From Roseburia sp. (lineage in GTDB: Bacteria; Bacillota; Clostridia; Lachnospirales; Lachnospiraceae): a DNA stretch of 32,404 nucleotides. Within the stretch, counting starts at the first letter, position 1, and each line of letters starts with the position of its first letter. A program made the position numbers and the translations under genes. A model generated the notes under the pieces. It worked only from the letters and a program-made list of their open reading frames with translations, had not been told where the DNA came from and did no database searches. The stretch spans positions 1 through 32,404 of the forward strand of contig JALEKJ010000032.1 in the NCBI GenBank assembly GCA_022771695.1, written 5' to 3'. This document shows positions 7,064 through 14,702 of this stretch, piece by piece.

Positions 7064-8524
7064 TTATTCCACTTTTATCGCTCTTCCTGCTCCATTACAG
7101 ATGTCTGTCAAAAGATGATACAAATCCGACTGATAAATCGGACGTTCTACTACATAATCTACGCCCGCCAGCCTCATCTCACTCTCAACCTGCTCTTTTT
7201 CATTGGTTGAGCATGTGATAACCATACTCTCCGCCGGAAAAATGCTCCTCATTTCTTGGATTGCATCCTTTGCTCCTAACATATACCAGTTTAAAAGACA
7301 GATATCATATGCCCTTCCGCTCACATACGCCTTATGTAGCAAGTCCATTGCCCCCGCACCATTCGCTGCCGTGTCGCAAGCGATGCCCAGACGCGTCAGA
7401 ATTGCCGCATGATACTGCCTTGTCAACTCATTATCATCAACCACCAGAGCTCGCATGTTTCCAAGCTTTTTTTGACGCATCAATGGTGCTTCTCCAATTT
7501 TAAATGGAAGTGTAATGACAGAAATAATCCCTCTTCCCTCTTCATCCTCGACAATCATAGACCCTCTAAGCAGTTCCACAATACTCTTTGCAATCGGATA
7601 CTCATTGTTTGGATCAATGTTTCCTCTCACCGTAATTTCAAGTTCCACATTCCCTTTTCCGATTTTGCGTTGCAGATAGCTGGTGCTGATACTTCCTCCC
7701 GGCGGCGTATTGTCGTATACATTTTTTAACATACGGCTCCACACCTGCTTTAACCGCTTACCGTCACCGACTAAATCATCATAGAGAATCTCACAATTTT
7801 TCATGGTAAAGTCTATATTCTTTTTCTGGCATATCACCATATATTCCCTCGTCAGCTCTGTAATAACGCCACGTAGCTGAAACGGAAATAAATGGAGCAT
7901 CTGTTCTTCATGCTCCATCTTTGCCTGGCTTAGCACTTCCTCCACAGTCGTCATCAGATGGGACGCGCGTGCCTCAATTTTTTTCAGGCGCTCCATCTCC
8001 GATTTCTCCATAGTCTCATTTATACCACACAATTCCTGAATGTATACTATGTCCTGTTTCATCCCGGTCGAAACACGTGAAATAAACTTTTCTCGCACTC
8101 TGCTAAGATGCTGTTCTTCTTCAATCTTCTTTTGCAGCATCACCTGACGAAACACATACTTCTGCACAACGTTCCGCACGCGATTTTTGATAATCGCAGG
8201 TTCGCATGGTGAAAAAATAAAATCATCTGCGCCCTTTTCCAGCATTTCCAATTCCATATTTTCATCAATAGCTGTCTTTACGATAACCGGAATATCACGC
8301 AGCGCATTGTCCGCTTTCATCTGCCCAAGCACACCTGCGCCGTCCAAGATTGGCATAAATACATCCAAAATTACCACATCTACCCTTTTTTGGCGCAAAA
8401 CTTCCATTGCTTCCTGCCCATTCTCCGCCTCAATAATTTCATATTCATCACTAAACATTGCTCTTATGGACCCACGATTGACTTCCACATCATCCACTAC
8501 AAGCATGACTAATCTCTCTTGCAT
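7064..8524 (-). CDS. REC-pseudokinase-REC protein (degenerate hybrid signalling protein)
   Basis: This 486-aa protein starts after AGGAGGTAACAT. It has a receiver domain (1-125) with D11, D12 and phospho-acceptor D54, though the usual Lys before Pro is replaced (FIFSPCEP). A histidine-kinase-like core follows (about 130-345), but the H-box equivalent FISRVSTGMKQD (147-158) has Thr where the phospho-His should be. N268 of the N-box is kept, while the DxGxG and GLGL nucleotide boxes are missing. A second receiver (357-480) has N412 in place of the acceptor Asp (CLLNWYML) and R461 in place of Lys. It therefore cannot autophosphorylate in the normal way and probably acts as a scaffold or inhibitor of the neighbouring intact hybrid kinase, or of another system. 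Confidence 0.82.
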   Translation of the reverse strand: MQERLVMLVVDDVEVNRGSIRAMFSDEYEIIEAENGQEAMEVLRQKRVDVVILDVFMPILDGAGVLGQMKADNALRDIPVIVKTAIDENMELEMLEKGADDFIFSPCEPAIIKNRVRNVVQKYVFRQVMLQKKIEEEQHLSRVREKFISRVSTGMKQDIVYIQELCGINETMEKSEMERLKKIEARASHLMTTVEEVLSQAKMEHEEQMLHLFPFQLRGVITELTREYMVICQKKNIDFTMKNCEILYDDLVGDGKRLKQVWSRMLKNVYDNTPPGGSISTSYLQRKIGKGNVELEITVRGNIDPNNEYPIAKSIVELLRGSMIVEDEEGRGIISVITLPFKIGEAPLMRQKKLGNMRALVVDDNELTRQYHAAILTRLGIACDTAANGAGAMDLLHKAYVSGRAYDICLLNWYMLGAKDAIQEMRSIFPAESMVITCSTNEKEQVESEMRLAGVDYVVERPIYQSDLYHLLTDICNGAGRAIKVE

Positions 8525-8546
8525 ATGTTACCTCCTGATTAACAGC

Positions 8547-8576
8547 ATTATACATGATTCTACATAATTTTGTTAT
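8547..8576 (-). promoter_or_regulatory. Possible promoter of the REC-pseudokinase gene
   Basis: A perfect TATAAT (8552-8547 on the minus strand) lies about 23 bp before the start codon. The best -35 is ATAACA (8576-8571) at 18 bp, which is weak, so this is only a likely promoter. Confidence 0.45.
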
Positions 8577-8635
8577 AAGGCGTCCATAGCTTTTCCATTA
8601 CTTCTCTATTTATCGCATTTCTTCTACACGTTTCG

Positions 8636-8665
8636 ACAAAAAACAGCATACCAAACGGTATGCTG
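8636..8665 (-). terminator. Terminator of the hybrid histidine kinase gene
   Basis: CAGCATACC (8644-8652), loop AAAC, GGTATGCTG (8657-8665) forms a perfect 9-bp stem followed by TTTTTTGTCG on the minus strand. It separates the two signalling genes into distinct transcription units. Confidence 0.88.
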
Positions 8666-8679
8666 CCCTATTTTATAAA

Positions 8680-10281
8680 TTATCCACAAATCATGCTGTC
8701 TAATACAAAATACATCTGCTTAATATCCAACGGCTTGCTTAAGTGCGCATCCATGCCCGCCTCAAAAGACTTACGCACATCCTCTTCAAATACATTCGCC
8801 GTCATCGCTACAATCGGTACCTGTAAGCTGTCTTCCCTACCGGAGCAGCGAATCTGCTTGGTTGCCGTAAGTCCGTCCATAACCGGCATACGAATATCCA
8901 TCAAAATGACATCATAATAACCCGGTTCATGCTCTAAATAACGAGTCACGCCCTCTTCTCCGTTCACAGCTACCTCGACTTCAAGGTTCTTGTGCAACAG
9001 AATGTTCTTTGTAATCTCGATATTAATCTCATTATCCTCCACAAGAAGTGCACGCTTTCCTGTGAAATCGTAATCCATGCGCTCTGATTTATTTTGCTTG
9101 CGCTCACGCTCTTCATCATCTGCTACCTTTTGTAATGTAATCGTAACAACGAATGTGGAACCCTTGCCTTTTTCACTGTAAGCGTCAATCCGTCCATCCA
9201 TAAACTCAATAATATTTCTGGCAATGGCAAGTCCCAACCCGGTGCCGCCGTTTAAGGTCGTGTTACGGTTTTCCTCCTGCTCAAACGGGTCAAAAATGTA
9301 TGGTAGAAAATCCTCATCAATACCGATTCCGTTATCACGAATTTCCAGACGAAGTGTTGTCTCCGTGTCCGTGTCCAGAGTCTTCTCAATAATAAAATCT
9401 ATTTTGCCTTCCGTCGGTGTAAACTTAACTGCATTCTCTAAGATATTGAGCAACGCCTTGCGCAGTTTTTCCACGTCAAAGGAATACTTCTGTTTGAAGT
9501 CTCCACGTTTTTCCATGGAGAAATGAATTTCCTTATTATCCGCTTTTTTACAAATTCCTCCGCCAAGTTCCTCTAAAAATGTGTCTAACTCTGCGTCTTC
9601 CTGTATCAGAGCAACATTACCGCTCTCTATCTGCGACAGATTCAGGATATCATTGATAAAAGAAAGCAAAAAATGTGCAGACACATTAATCTTTGTCAGA
9701 TTTTCAAGAACCTGCTTCTGATTGTCCGCATGTTCACTAGTCAGATAGGAAAGACCGATAATGGAATTCATTGGCGTACGAATCTCATGACTCATGCGCT
9801 CCAAAAACTCATTTTTCTCCTGATTCGCATGACGCGCATCCATAAGCGCATAATATAAACGCTCCTTCTGCTTCTGTTCCTCCTCATAACTGTCCGTCAC
9901 ATCACGTCGTACCAGAACCAACGTATTTTTATCGCCCTTGTGATAAGAAATACTCAGCTCCTTACGACGATATCGCTCGCCACAGAGGAGACGATAGTTC
10001 ACGACCATATGGTCCTTTTTCTCTAATTCCGCCTGAATATATGAAATATCAAGCTGCTTCGCACAATACTCCTGATCCTCCGGATGGACATACGCAGGAA
10101 TCGCCTGTCTGTTAATCTCATCATAGTCACCGCCGTTCGTCGGCATCACATCTGTTTCCTCATTGGTAACGATGACTCTGGAGACTCTGGTATTCAAGTC
10201 TACATATGTAATGAAATCTATTTCCTCTTTCAGTACATTTTCTAATATTTCCTGTTCTTTTTCCGTCTTAGGTTTTCCCAT
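8680..10281 (-). CDS. Hybrid sensor histidine kinase (PAS-HK-REC), cytoplasmic
   Basis: Start ATG 10281 is chosen because AGGAG lies seven bases upstream; ATG 10287 and the start at 10308 are badly spaced. The 533-aa protein has a PAS-like N-terminal sensor (about 20-130), HisKA with MSHEIRTP (H165), HATPase_c with N283, DNGIGI (316-321) and GTGLGL (346-351), and a C-terminal receiver with E415/D416, D462 and K516. No transmembrane segment is present, so it senses a cytoplasmic signal. All catalytic residues are intact. No output regulator is adjacent. The degenerate paralogue-like protein downstream may partner with it. Its own promoter and terminator make it monocistronic. Confidence 0.92.
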   Translation of the reverse strand: MGKPKTEKEQEILENVLKEEIDFITYVDLNTRVSRVIVTNEETDVMPTNGGDYDEINRQAIPAYVHPEDQEYCAKQLDISYIQAELEKKDHMVVNYRLLCGERYRRKELSISYHKGDKNTLVLVRRDVTDSYEEEQKQKERLYYALMDARHANQEKNEFLERMSHEIRTPMNSIIGLSYLTSEHADNQKQVLENLTKINVSAHFLLSFINDILNLSQIESGNVALIQEDAELDTFLEELGGGICKKADNKEIHFSMEKRGDFKQKYSFDVEKLRKALLNILENAVKFTPTEGKIDFIIEKTLDTDTETTLRLEIRDNGIGIDEDFLPYIFDPFEQEENRNTTLNGGTGLGLAIARNIIEFMDGRIDAYSEKGKGSTFVVTITLQKVADDEERERKQNKSERMDYDFTGKRALLVEDNEINIEITKNILLHKNLEVEVAVNGEEGVTRYLEHEPGYYDVILMDIRMPVMDGLTATKQIRCSGREDSLQVPIVAMTANVFEEDVRKSFEAGMDAHLSKPLDIKQMYFVLDSMICG

Positions 10282-10323
10282 ATTCATACTCCTATACCTA
10301 ATATGCAAACTAAAGTACTATAT

Positions 10324-10352
10324 ATTATAACAGCATTTTTCTGACTTTCCAA
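10324..10352 (-). promoter_or_regulatory. Promoter of the hybrid histidine kinase
   Basis: TTGGAA (10352-10347) and TATAAT (10329-10324) on the minus strand are 17 bp apart, with an extended -10 (TGTTATAAT). It lies about 43 bp upstream of the chosen start codon. Confidence 0.8.
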
Positions 10353-10380
10353 CAAAATTTTGTCGAATTATGACAATATA

Positions 10381-11046
10381 TTACAGAAATAATAACTGTG
10401 TAGCCAGTAAAAACATGGCGTAATAGTAAGTTGCCAGATTAAACAAATGAATAAACGGTCCCTTTCTTTTCCGAAAATACAAAAACAGGATTGAAATGTC
10501 CGATATCAAAAACAACATGCTACCCACTGCAATCATAATATTCGATAATGATGGACTACTGATTGCCAGATGTTGTCCCTTTACAAAAAACATTGCCACA
10601 AAGAGAGCATATATCAATATAAACGGTTTCAATTTACCCGTATGTACATCCTTACGCGATACCAGATACCAGGTCAACAGCACCGCAAGAACCGGAATCA
10701 AGAGATCAATGACAGAAATCGCCTGCATCGTAGCAAGCCAACGCACAAAACATAGATGCCCCGCAAAAAAAATTCCCAATCCCATTAAAAATTGAATACG
10801 TTTGCGATAGCGGTTATATGCAGCCATAAAGATATCTCCCACAAAGCAACAAAAAAAAGCCGGGAGCATCAGCCAGAACTGTATAATCTCTCTTGATATA
10901 TATGTTGATACAAAAAACACGGCAAGAAACGCCAGACTGCTAACCGTTTTTACCCATATGTAATACTTCTTCCACTCTGCGTGGCACACAACCGCTGAAA
11001 TCAGTGCAAATATCGCACTGTATGCAAGTAACATTCCTATAAACAT
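10381..11046 (-). CDS. YhhN/TMEM86-family membrane protein (lysoplasmalogenase-like)
   Basis: This 221-aa protein is almost entirely hydrophobic, with about eight predicted transmembrane helices. It carries the YhhN family signatures: KTVSSLAF (33-40), an acidic GD in a membrane segment (70-71), FFAGHLCF (93-100) and a late SD pair (LISDISI). Animal TMEM86 proteins and some bacterial YhhN members hydrolyse the vinyl-ether bond of lysoplasmalogens; many Clostridia contain plasmalogens, so this activity is plausible but unproven here. It starts 15 bp after the rRNA methyltransferase stop, with AGAGGGG upstream, so the two genes share an operon. Confidence 0.8.
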   Translation of the reverse strand: MFIGMLLAYSAIFALISAVVCHAEWKKYYIWVKTVSSLAFLAVFFVSTYISREIIQFWLMLPAFFCCFVGDIFMAAYNRYRKRIQFLMGLGIFFAGHLCFVRWLATMQAISVIDLLIPVLAVLLTWYLVSRKDVHTGKLKPFILIYALFVAMFFVKGQHLAISSPSLSNIMIAVGSMLFLISDISILFLYFRKRKGPFIHLFNLATYYYAMFLLATQLLFL

Positions 11047-11061
11047 CTTATAATCCCCTCT

Positions 11062-12492
11062 TTAGACATATTTTCTTAATCCCTTCGGATAGTGATTCTT
11101 CATGACTCCCCCTGCAAGCTTTCCCCAACCGATACTATAGCCATCGACAGTCAGAAGATACCAGCCTTTTTCTCCCTCATGAGAAAAGGTTTCCCCATTT
11201 AAATACCCCCTAACTTCCCGTCCGTCCGCTGGCAAATCCACGGTATGTAACACATCTTCTCCACGCAATGCAAGTGCAAGCGCATGAGAAGGCTCAAAAC
11301 GATTCTTCTTGATGGTTCCGAGGTGAAGACCCGGACGCAGCACTTTCAGACCTTTTACCGCAGGCATCCCCTCCGGGATGAGATATAACTGCTCACCAAA
11401 CTTCAAGTATCTTCCCAGAAAGCCCTCATTTTTTTCCGGCTGCAGCGCTTCTTTTACAAACTCCAGATATTCCACACAGCCCTTGCCCGGCACTTTGCAT
11501 TCTCGTTCGGTAAGCCCCTGCTCGGCTCCATTCCGGCAACATCCCATAGACCCATGTGACAAGCTTCCCTGCTTACGCAACACTGCCATATAATGTCCCT
11601 CTCCTTTTATCCGGTGAGGCCAGAGACGGACAGTATCAGAAAGTGCTGCAAACGGCTCCGCTCCCCACGCCGGCATACCTGCCTGCATTCCGCGTGTCAA
11701 TTCGACTTTTTCAACAAAGAAATCCGGATGTCTTAACAGGAAACGGCTGACGCTTCCCTCATTCTCTGTCGGCGCAAACGTACAGGTCGAATATACAAGT
11801 CTTCCTCCCGATGCAAGCATGGACGCTGCACAATCTAAAATCTCATCCTGCCGTTCTGCGCACAAATCAACATTTGCAAGACTCCATTCATCGCAGGCAT
11901 CTTCGTTTTTGCGGAACATTCCCGCGCCGGAGCACGGCGCATCCACAAGAATACGAGTAAAATAATCCGAAAAATGTTCCGAAAGTCTCTGCGGTGTTTC
12001 ATTCGTCACCATCGCATTGCAGATTCCCATACGTTCCACATTCTCGGACAGAATTTTCGCGCGGGTCGGATGAATCTCATTGCAGATAAGAACTCCCTTT
12101 CCCTGCATCGCCGCAGCAATCTGTGTACTCTTACCTCCGGGAGCCGCACAAAGATCCAAAATGCGCTCATCCTTCCACAAATCTTTTCCATCGAGTGGAC
12201 GCATCAAAAATTCTACCGGTGCCATCGCACTCGGTTCCTGAATATAGTAAACCCCGGCCTCATGATAAGGGTGCTTGCCCGGCGCAGCCTCCGCCTCGTA
12301 ATAAAACCCGTTTGGAGACCAGGGAACAGGCTCTAACGAAAAAGGTGCCTGCGCCAAAAAATGTTCTTTTTCTGTTTTTAATGTATTAATACGCAGTGCA
12401 TGATAACGCTGCTCGTCATAACTTGCCAAAAATGCCGGATACTCCTCTCTGAGCATCTCTTTCATTCTATCTAAAAAATCCTGTGGAAGCAT
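11062..12492 (-). CDS. 16S rRNA (cytosine-C5)-methyltransferase, RsmF/NOL1-NOP2-Sun family
   Basis: This 476-aa protein has a short N-terminal RNA-binding region and then a Rossmann SAM-dependent methyltransferase core. DLCAAPGGKS (113-122) is the SAM loop, DAPCSG (184-189) gives one catalytic Cys, C187, and STCTF (235-239) gives the second, C237, which forms the covalent link to the target cytosine. The C-terminal part (about 330-476) is the extra RNA-binding extension of the RsmF/YebU type, which separates it from RsmB (no NusB domain is present). It modifies rRNA. The start has GAGGAG nine bases upstream. Exact target position cannot be read from sequence. Confidence 0.92.
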   Translation of the reverse strand: MLPQDFLDRMKEMLREEYPAFLASYDEQRYHALRINTLKTEKEHFLAQAPFSLEPVPWSPNGFYYEAEAAPGKHPYHEAGVYYIQEPSAMAPVEFLMRPLDGKDLWKDERILDLCAAPGGKSTQIAAAMQGKGVLICNEIHPTRAKILSENVERMGICNAMVTNETPQRLSEHFSDYFTRILVDAPCSGAGMFRKNEDACDEWSLANVDLCAERQDEILDCAASMLASGGRLVYSTCTFAPTENEGSVSRFLLRHPDFFVEKVELTRGMQAGMPAWGAEPFAALSDTVRLWPHRIKGEGHYMAVLRKQGSLSHGSMGCCRNGAEQGLTERECKVPGKGCVEYLEFVKEALQPEKNEGFLGRYLKFGEQLYLIPEGMPAVKGLKVLRPGLHLGTIKKNRFEPSHALALALRGEDVLHTVDLPADGREVRGYLNGETFSHEGEKGWYLLTVDGYSIGWGKLAGGVMKNHYPKGLRKYV

Positions 12493-12556
12493 ACTGTTTT
12501 CTCCTCGTTTCTATCGCAGGATACGCTTTGCATCCCGTGACTTCATAGCCGTTTCC

Positions 12557-12585
12557 ACTATACCATTTTTCCGGACAAGTGTAAA
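12557..12585 (-). promoter_or_regulatory. Promoter of the rRNA methyltransferase-YhhN operon
   Basis: TTTACA (12585-12580) and TATAGT (12562-12557) are spaced by 17 bp on the minus strand. It starts directly after the stop codon of the hydrogenase-like gene and leaves a leader of about 60 nt. I saw no terminator between the two genes, so read-through is also possible. Confidence 0.72.
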
Positions 12586-12589
12586 TCTT

Positions 12590-13696
12590 TCACGAAAAAT
12601 CACGTGTCAGAATATCACTCTTTTCCAAAAAGTCTTCCACTGTATAAAATCCCAGTTTCTCAATTAACGCAAGCACATACGGATTTTCAAGCGGTGTCTG
12701 GTATATCGCTTCTGCTCCGTATCGATTTACCATCTCCCGTCCCGCATCCCTGTCAATCAATGCGCGCGGGCCACCGACACAACCTCCTTGGCATGCCATT
12801 CCCTCATAAAAATTTGCTGTCAACTCACCGCTCTTAATCTCTTCAATCATCTGCTTACACGCAGCAACCCCGTCCGCCTGTTTCGGTTGAACCTTAATTG
12901 TACGGTCCGGATGAAGCTGTGCCACTGTCTTTTTGACGGCTTCACTGACACCACCGGTTCGCGCATAAATTCTTCCCGCCGTGGACGAATGCTCCTTCTC
13001 ATCTTCCGGCATCTCCTGCGGATTTATCCTGACCGCTTCAAACAGTTCCTGCATCTCACGAAATGTCAGCACATAATCCACCGCATCCGCAATATCAGGC
13101 TCTTTCGCCTCTTTCTTTTTCGCAATGCAGGGACCTATGAATACCGTAACCGCTTCCGGATGTATTTTTTTGACCGCACGCCCGGCTGCAATCATCGGCG
13201 AAACTGCTCCCGGCACATGTGGTACAAGTTCTCCATAGATGCCTCGAATCATTGCAATCCATACCGGACAACAACAGCTCGTAAGTTGAAAATCCTCTTT
13301 GCTCATGACATGTTCATCAAACTCCAAGGCTTCCTTTAAGGTAAGGATATCCGCAAATACCGCGACCTCGACCATCCCCAAAAATCCCGCCGCTTTCAAT
13401 GCGGCTCGCACCTTTCCCGGTGTCACCAAATCTCCAAACTGCCCCATAAACGCCGGTGCAATCAGTGCGTACACCTTTTTCTCCTGCTGAGAGAGCACCT
13501 CTAAAACTGCCGCCACATCCGCACCGAGTGATTCCTTGTCTGCCTTGCAGCCATGCACTACACCCGCACGCTTCTCATACTTTTCCGGATGCAGAAGGCA
13601 ATCCATCTCGTAGATATCCTCCCACCCTTCTAATTTTCTTCCTTTTTCTTCTTCCTGCAATCGCACTGCCTCGTATAGTTCACGCATCGTTCTCAT
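12590..13696 (-). CDS. [FeFe]-hydrogenase H-domain protein lacking ferredoxin domains
   Basis: This 368-aa protein is a stand-alone Fe-hydrogenase large-subunit C-terminal domain. The three H-cluster motifs are present: L1 TSCCCPVW (139-146, one extra Cys compared with TSCCPxW), L2 IGPCIAKKKE (187-196; GPC where classical group A enzymes have MPC), and L3 EGMACQGGCVGGP (298-310). Cys residues at 141-143, 190, 302 and 306 can supply the ligands. There is no CxxCxxC ferredoxin motif at the N-terminus, unlike most clostridial hydrogenases, so electrons must come from a separate protein. It may be an uncharacterised or sensory-type hydrogenase. Start at 13696 has AGGTGG nine bases upstream. No HydEFG genes are in the window. 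Confidence 0.85.
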   Translation of the reverse strand: MRTMRELYEAVRLQEEEKGRKLEGWEDIYEMDCLLHPEKYEKRAGVVHGCKADKESLGADVAAVLEVLSQQEKKVYALIAPAFMGQFGDLVTPGKVRAALKAAGFLGMVEVAVFADILTLKEALEFDEHVMSKEDFQLTSCCCPVWIAMIRGIYGELVPHVPGAVSPMIAAGRAVKKIHPEAVTVFIGPCIAKKKEAKEPDIADAVDYVLTFREMQELFEAVRINPQEMPEDEKEHSSTAGRIYARTGGVSEAVKKTVAQLHPDRTIKVQPKQADGVAACKQMIEEIKSGELTANFYEGMACQGGCVGGPRALIDRDAGREMVNRYGAEAIYQTPLENPYVLALIEKLGFYTVEDFLEKSDILTRDFS

Positions 13697-13756
13697 TCCT
13701 GCACACCACCTTTGTTTTTGATTTAATATGTGCAGGTTCCTGGCATATCATGCATA

Positions 13757-13793
13757 AGAAAAAATAAGCCCCGCGCACATGACGTGCGCGGGG
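13757..13793 (-). terminator. Strong terminator ending the eight-gene operon
   Basis: Perfect 10-bp GC-rich stem CCCCGCGCAC (13769-13778), loop ATGAC, GTGCGCGGGG (13784-13793), followed on the minus strand by CTTATTTTTTC. It lies 24 bp after the stop of the 47-aa membrane protein. Confidence 0.92.
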
Positions 13794-13817
13794 TTCTCTG
13801 CTATAAGGATCTTTCCA

Positions 13818-13961
13818 TTAATCGTACAGTGCGATATGGTATTTTACTTTCCGATATATCTTCCAGATAAAAATGGCAGGCATCGCTAACACAAGATAGA
13901 CCGTGGACAAAAGTCCTGCCACTCCGCCTACAATTATCATAATCCAAATAATAATATCCAT
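13818..13961 (-). CDS. 47-aa small membrane protein
   Basis: This short frame runs from ATG 13961-13959 to TAA 13818-13820. GAGGAAG lies six to eight bases upstream. The peptide begins MDIIIWIMIIVGGVAGLLST and continues as one long hydrophobic stretch to residue 32, then ends in a basic tail (WKIYRKVKYHIALYD). It is thus a single or hairpin transmembrane peptide with the positive end probably in the cytoplasm. It starts 25 bp after the stop of the two-TM protein gene and ends just before the operon terminator, which supports it as a real gene. I recognise no family. Function is unknown. Confidence 0.68.
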   Translation of the reverse strand: MDIIIWIMIIVGGVAGLLSTVYLVLAMPAIFIWKIYRKVKYHIALYD

Positions 13962-13986
13962 CTTTTCTTCCTCTCATAAAATAATT

Positions 13987-14484
13987 TTATTTTATGGAGA
14001 AAGCGATGCCTTCTTTCTTGCCGTCTGAACGGTTTCTGTACAACACAATCTTCAGACTTCGTGGAATCAGCTCCTGTTGCCGCCGCTTTCCGTCACCGAA
14101 ACATGCAAAAAGCAGTACCGGCAAGAAAAGCAATCCTACCATTATGTACCAGACAAACAAACGAACTTGTTGCAGATTCCGATAGCGGAATGACGTGCGC
14201 CACTGCAGCATCTGGGCTCCTCTGAGCACATCATTTTCCCGTACCGCATATTGCAATTCATTGCTATGCATCGATGGTTTTGAAAGCGTCTGTATCGGTG
14301 TATCTGTCGATTGCTGTGTGTCAATCTGAACCCTAATATCATGTGCCGTTGGCATATCCCCAACCACGGCAAGTGGCAGTGTCACTGACAAAAGAAGCAG
14401 TATTGCAGCCAGCAAATAGCACCGACGCTTAAAACCAGTGTTTGATATTACTGATTGCTTTTGCTTTTGCAAATATCTCATCAT
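13987..14484 (-). CDS. Two-TM membrane protein of unknown function
   Basis: This 165-aa protein has a basic N-terminus (1-19), a first transmembrane segment (about 21-43), an outer region of about 60 residues rich in Gln, Thr and Ser, and a second transmembrane segment (about 106-130). A basic cytoplasmic tail follows. The first 56 bp overlap the end of the upstream 82-aa gene in another frame. GGAG seven bases before ATG 14484 supports this start. I do not recognise a family. Being seventh in the operon, it may anchor or report for the soluble ATPase/translation-factor products, but this is only context. Confidence 0.72.
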   Translation of the reverse strand: MMRYLQKQKQSVISNTGFKRRCYLLAAILLLLSVTLPLAVVGDMPTAHDIRVQIDTQQSTDTPIQTLSKPSMHSNELQYAVRENDVLRGAQMLQWRTSFRYRNLQQVRLFVWYIMVGLLFLPVLLFACFGDGKRRQQELIPRSLKIVLYRNRSDGKKEGIAFSIK

Positions 14485-14677
14485 TTTTCAGCTCCAAATA
14501 AAGTTCTAACCCTTTTATTTCTTCTTCCGAAAATCCTTGATTCTTTGTCACTTTGCACTCCGGCAGACTCGCTTCTGCAATATCATGCCCTCGCTCGAAT
14601 CGAACCAGCACATGACGTCGCCCTTTTTTTACAACAATACCGGAATGTGTGAGTCTCATTTCTTCCTCTATGTTCAT
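14429..14677 (-). CDS. 82-aa soluble protein of unknown function
   Basis: Start ATG 14677 is preferred over 14713: AAAGGAG lies eight to nine bases before it, and it leaves a 25-bp gap after the GTPase-nuclease stop. The protein (MNIEEEMRLTHSGIVVKKGR at the N-terminus) looks like a small beta-rich domain with a basic strand (KKGRRHVLVRFERG) followed by a helical C-terminal half (SEEEIKGLELYLELKNDEI). It has no transmembrane segment, Cys pair or known motif. The basic beta strand could bind nucleic acid or the ribosome (speculative). It is sixth in the operon and overlaps the next gene by 56 bp. Confidence 0.75.
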   Translation of the reverse strand: MNIEEEMRLTHSGIVVKKGRRHVLVRFERGHDIAEASLPECKVTKNQGFSEEEIKGLELYLELKNDEIFAKAKAISNIKHWF

Positions 14678-14702
14678 ATTGCAAGTCTCCTTTCCTGCAA
14701 AT

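Noticed and set aside
10360-10376. TTGTC-N7-GACAA repeat between the YhhN gene and the hybrid kinase promoter
   Set aside because: The 5-bp A/T-rich arms could be a weak terminator of the YhhN gene or an operator, but neither is supported by a clear U-tract or a known motif.
13698-13736. Inverted repeat CCTGCACA...TGTGCAGG before the hydrogenase-like gene as an operator
   Set aside because: Arms are only 8 bp with a 23-bp spacer, and they match no known regulator such as Rex; likely chance, though the loop does hold the ribosome binding site.
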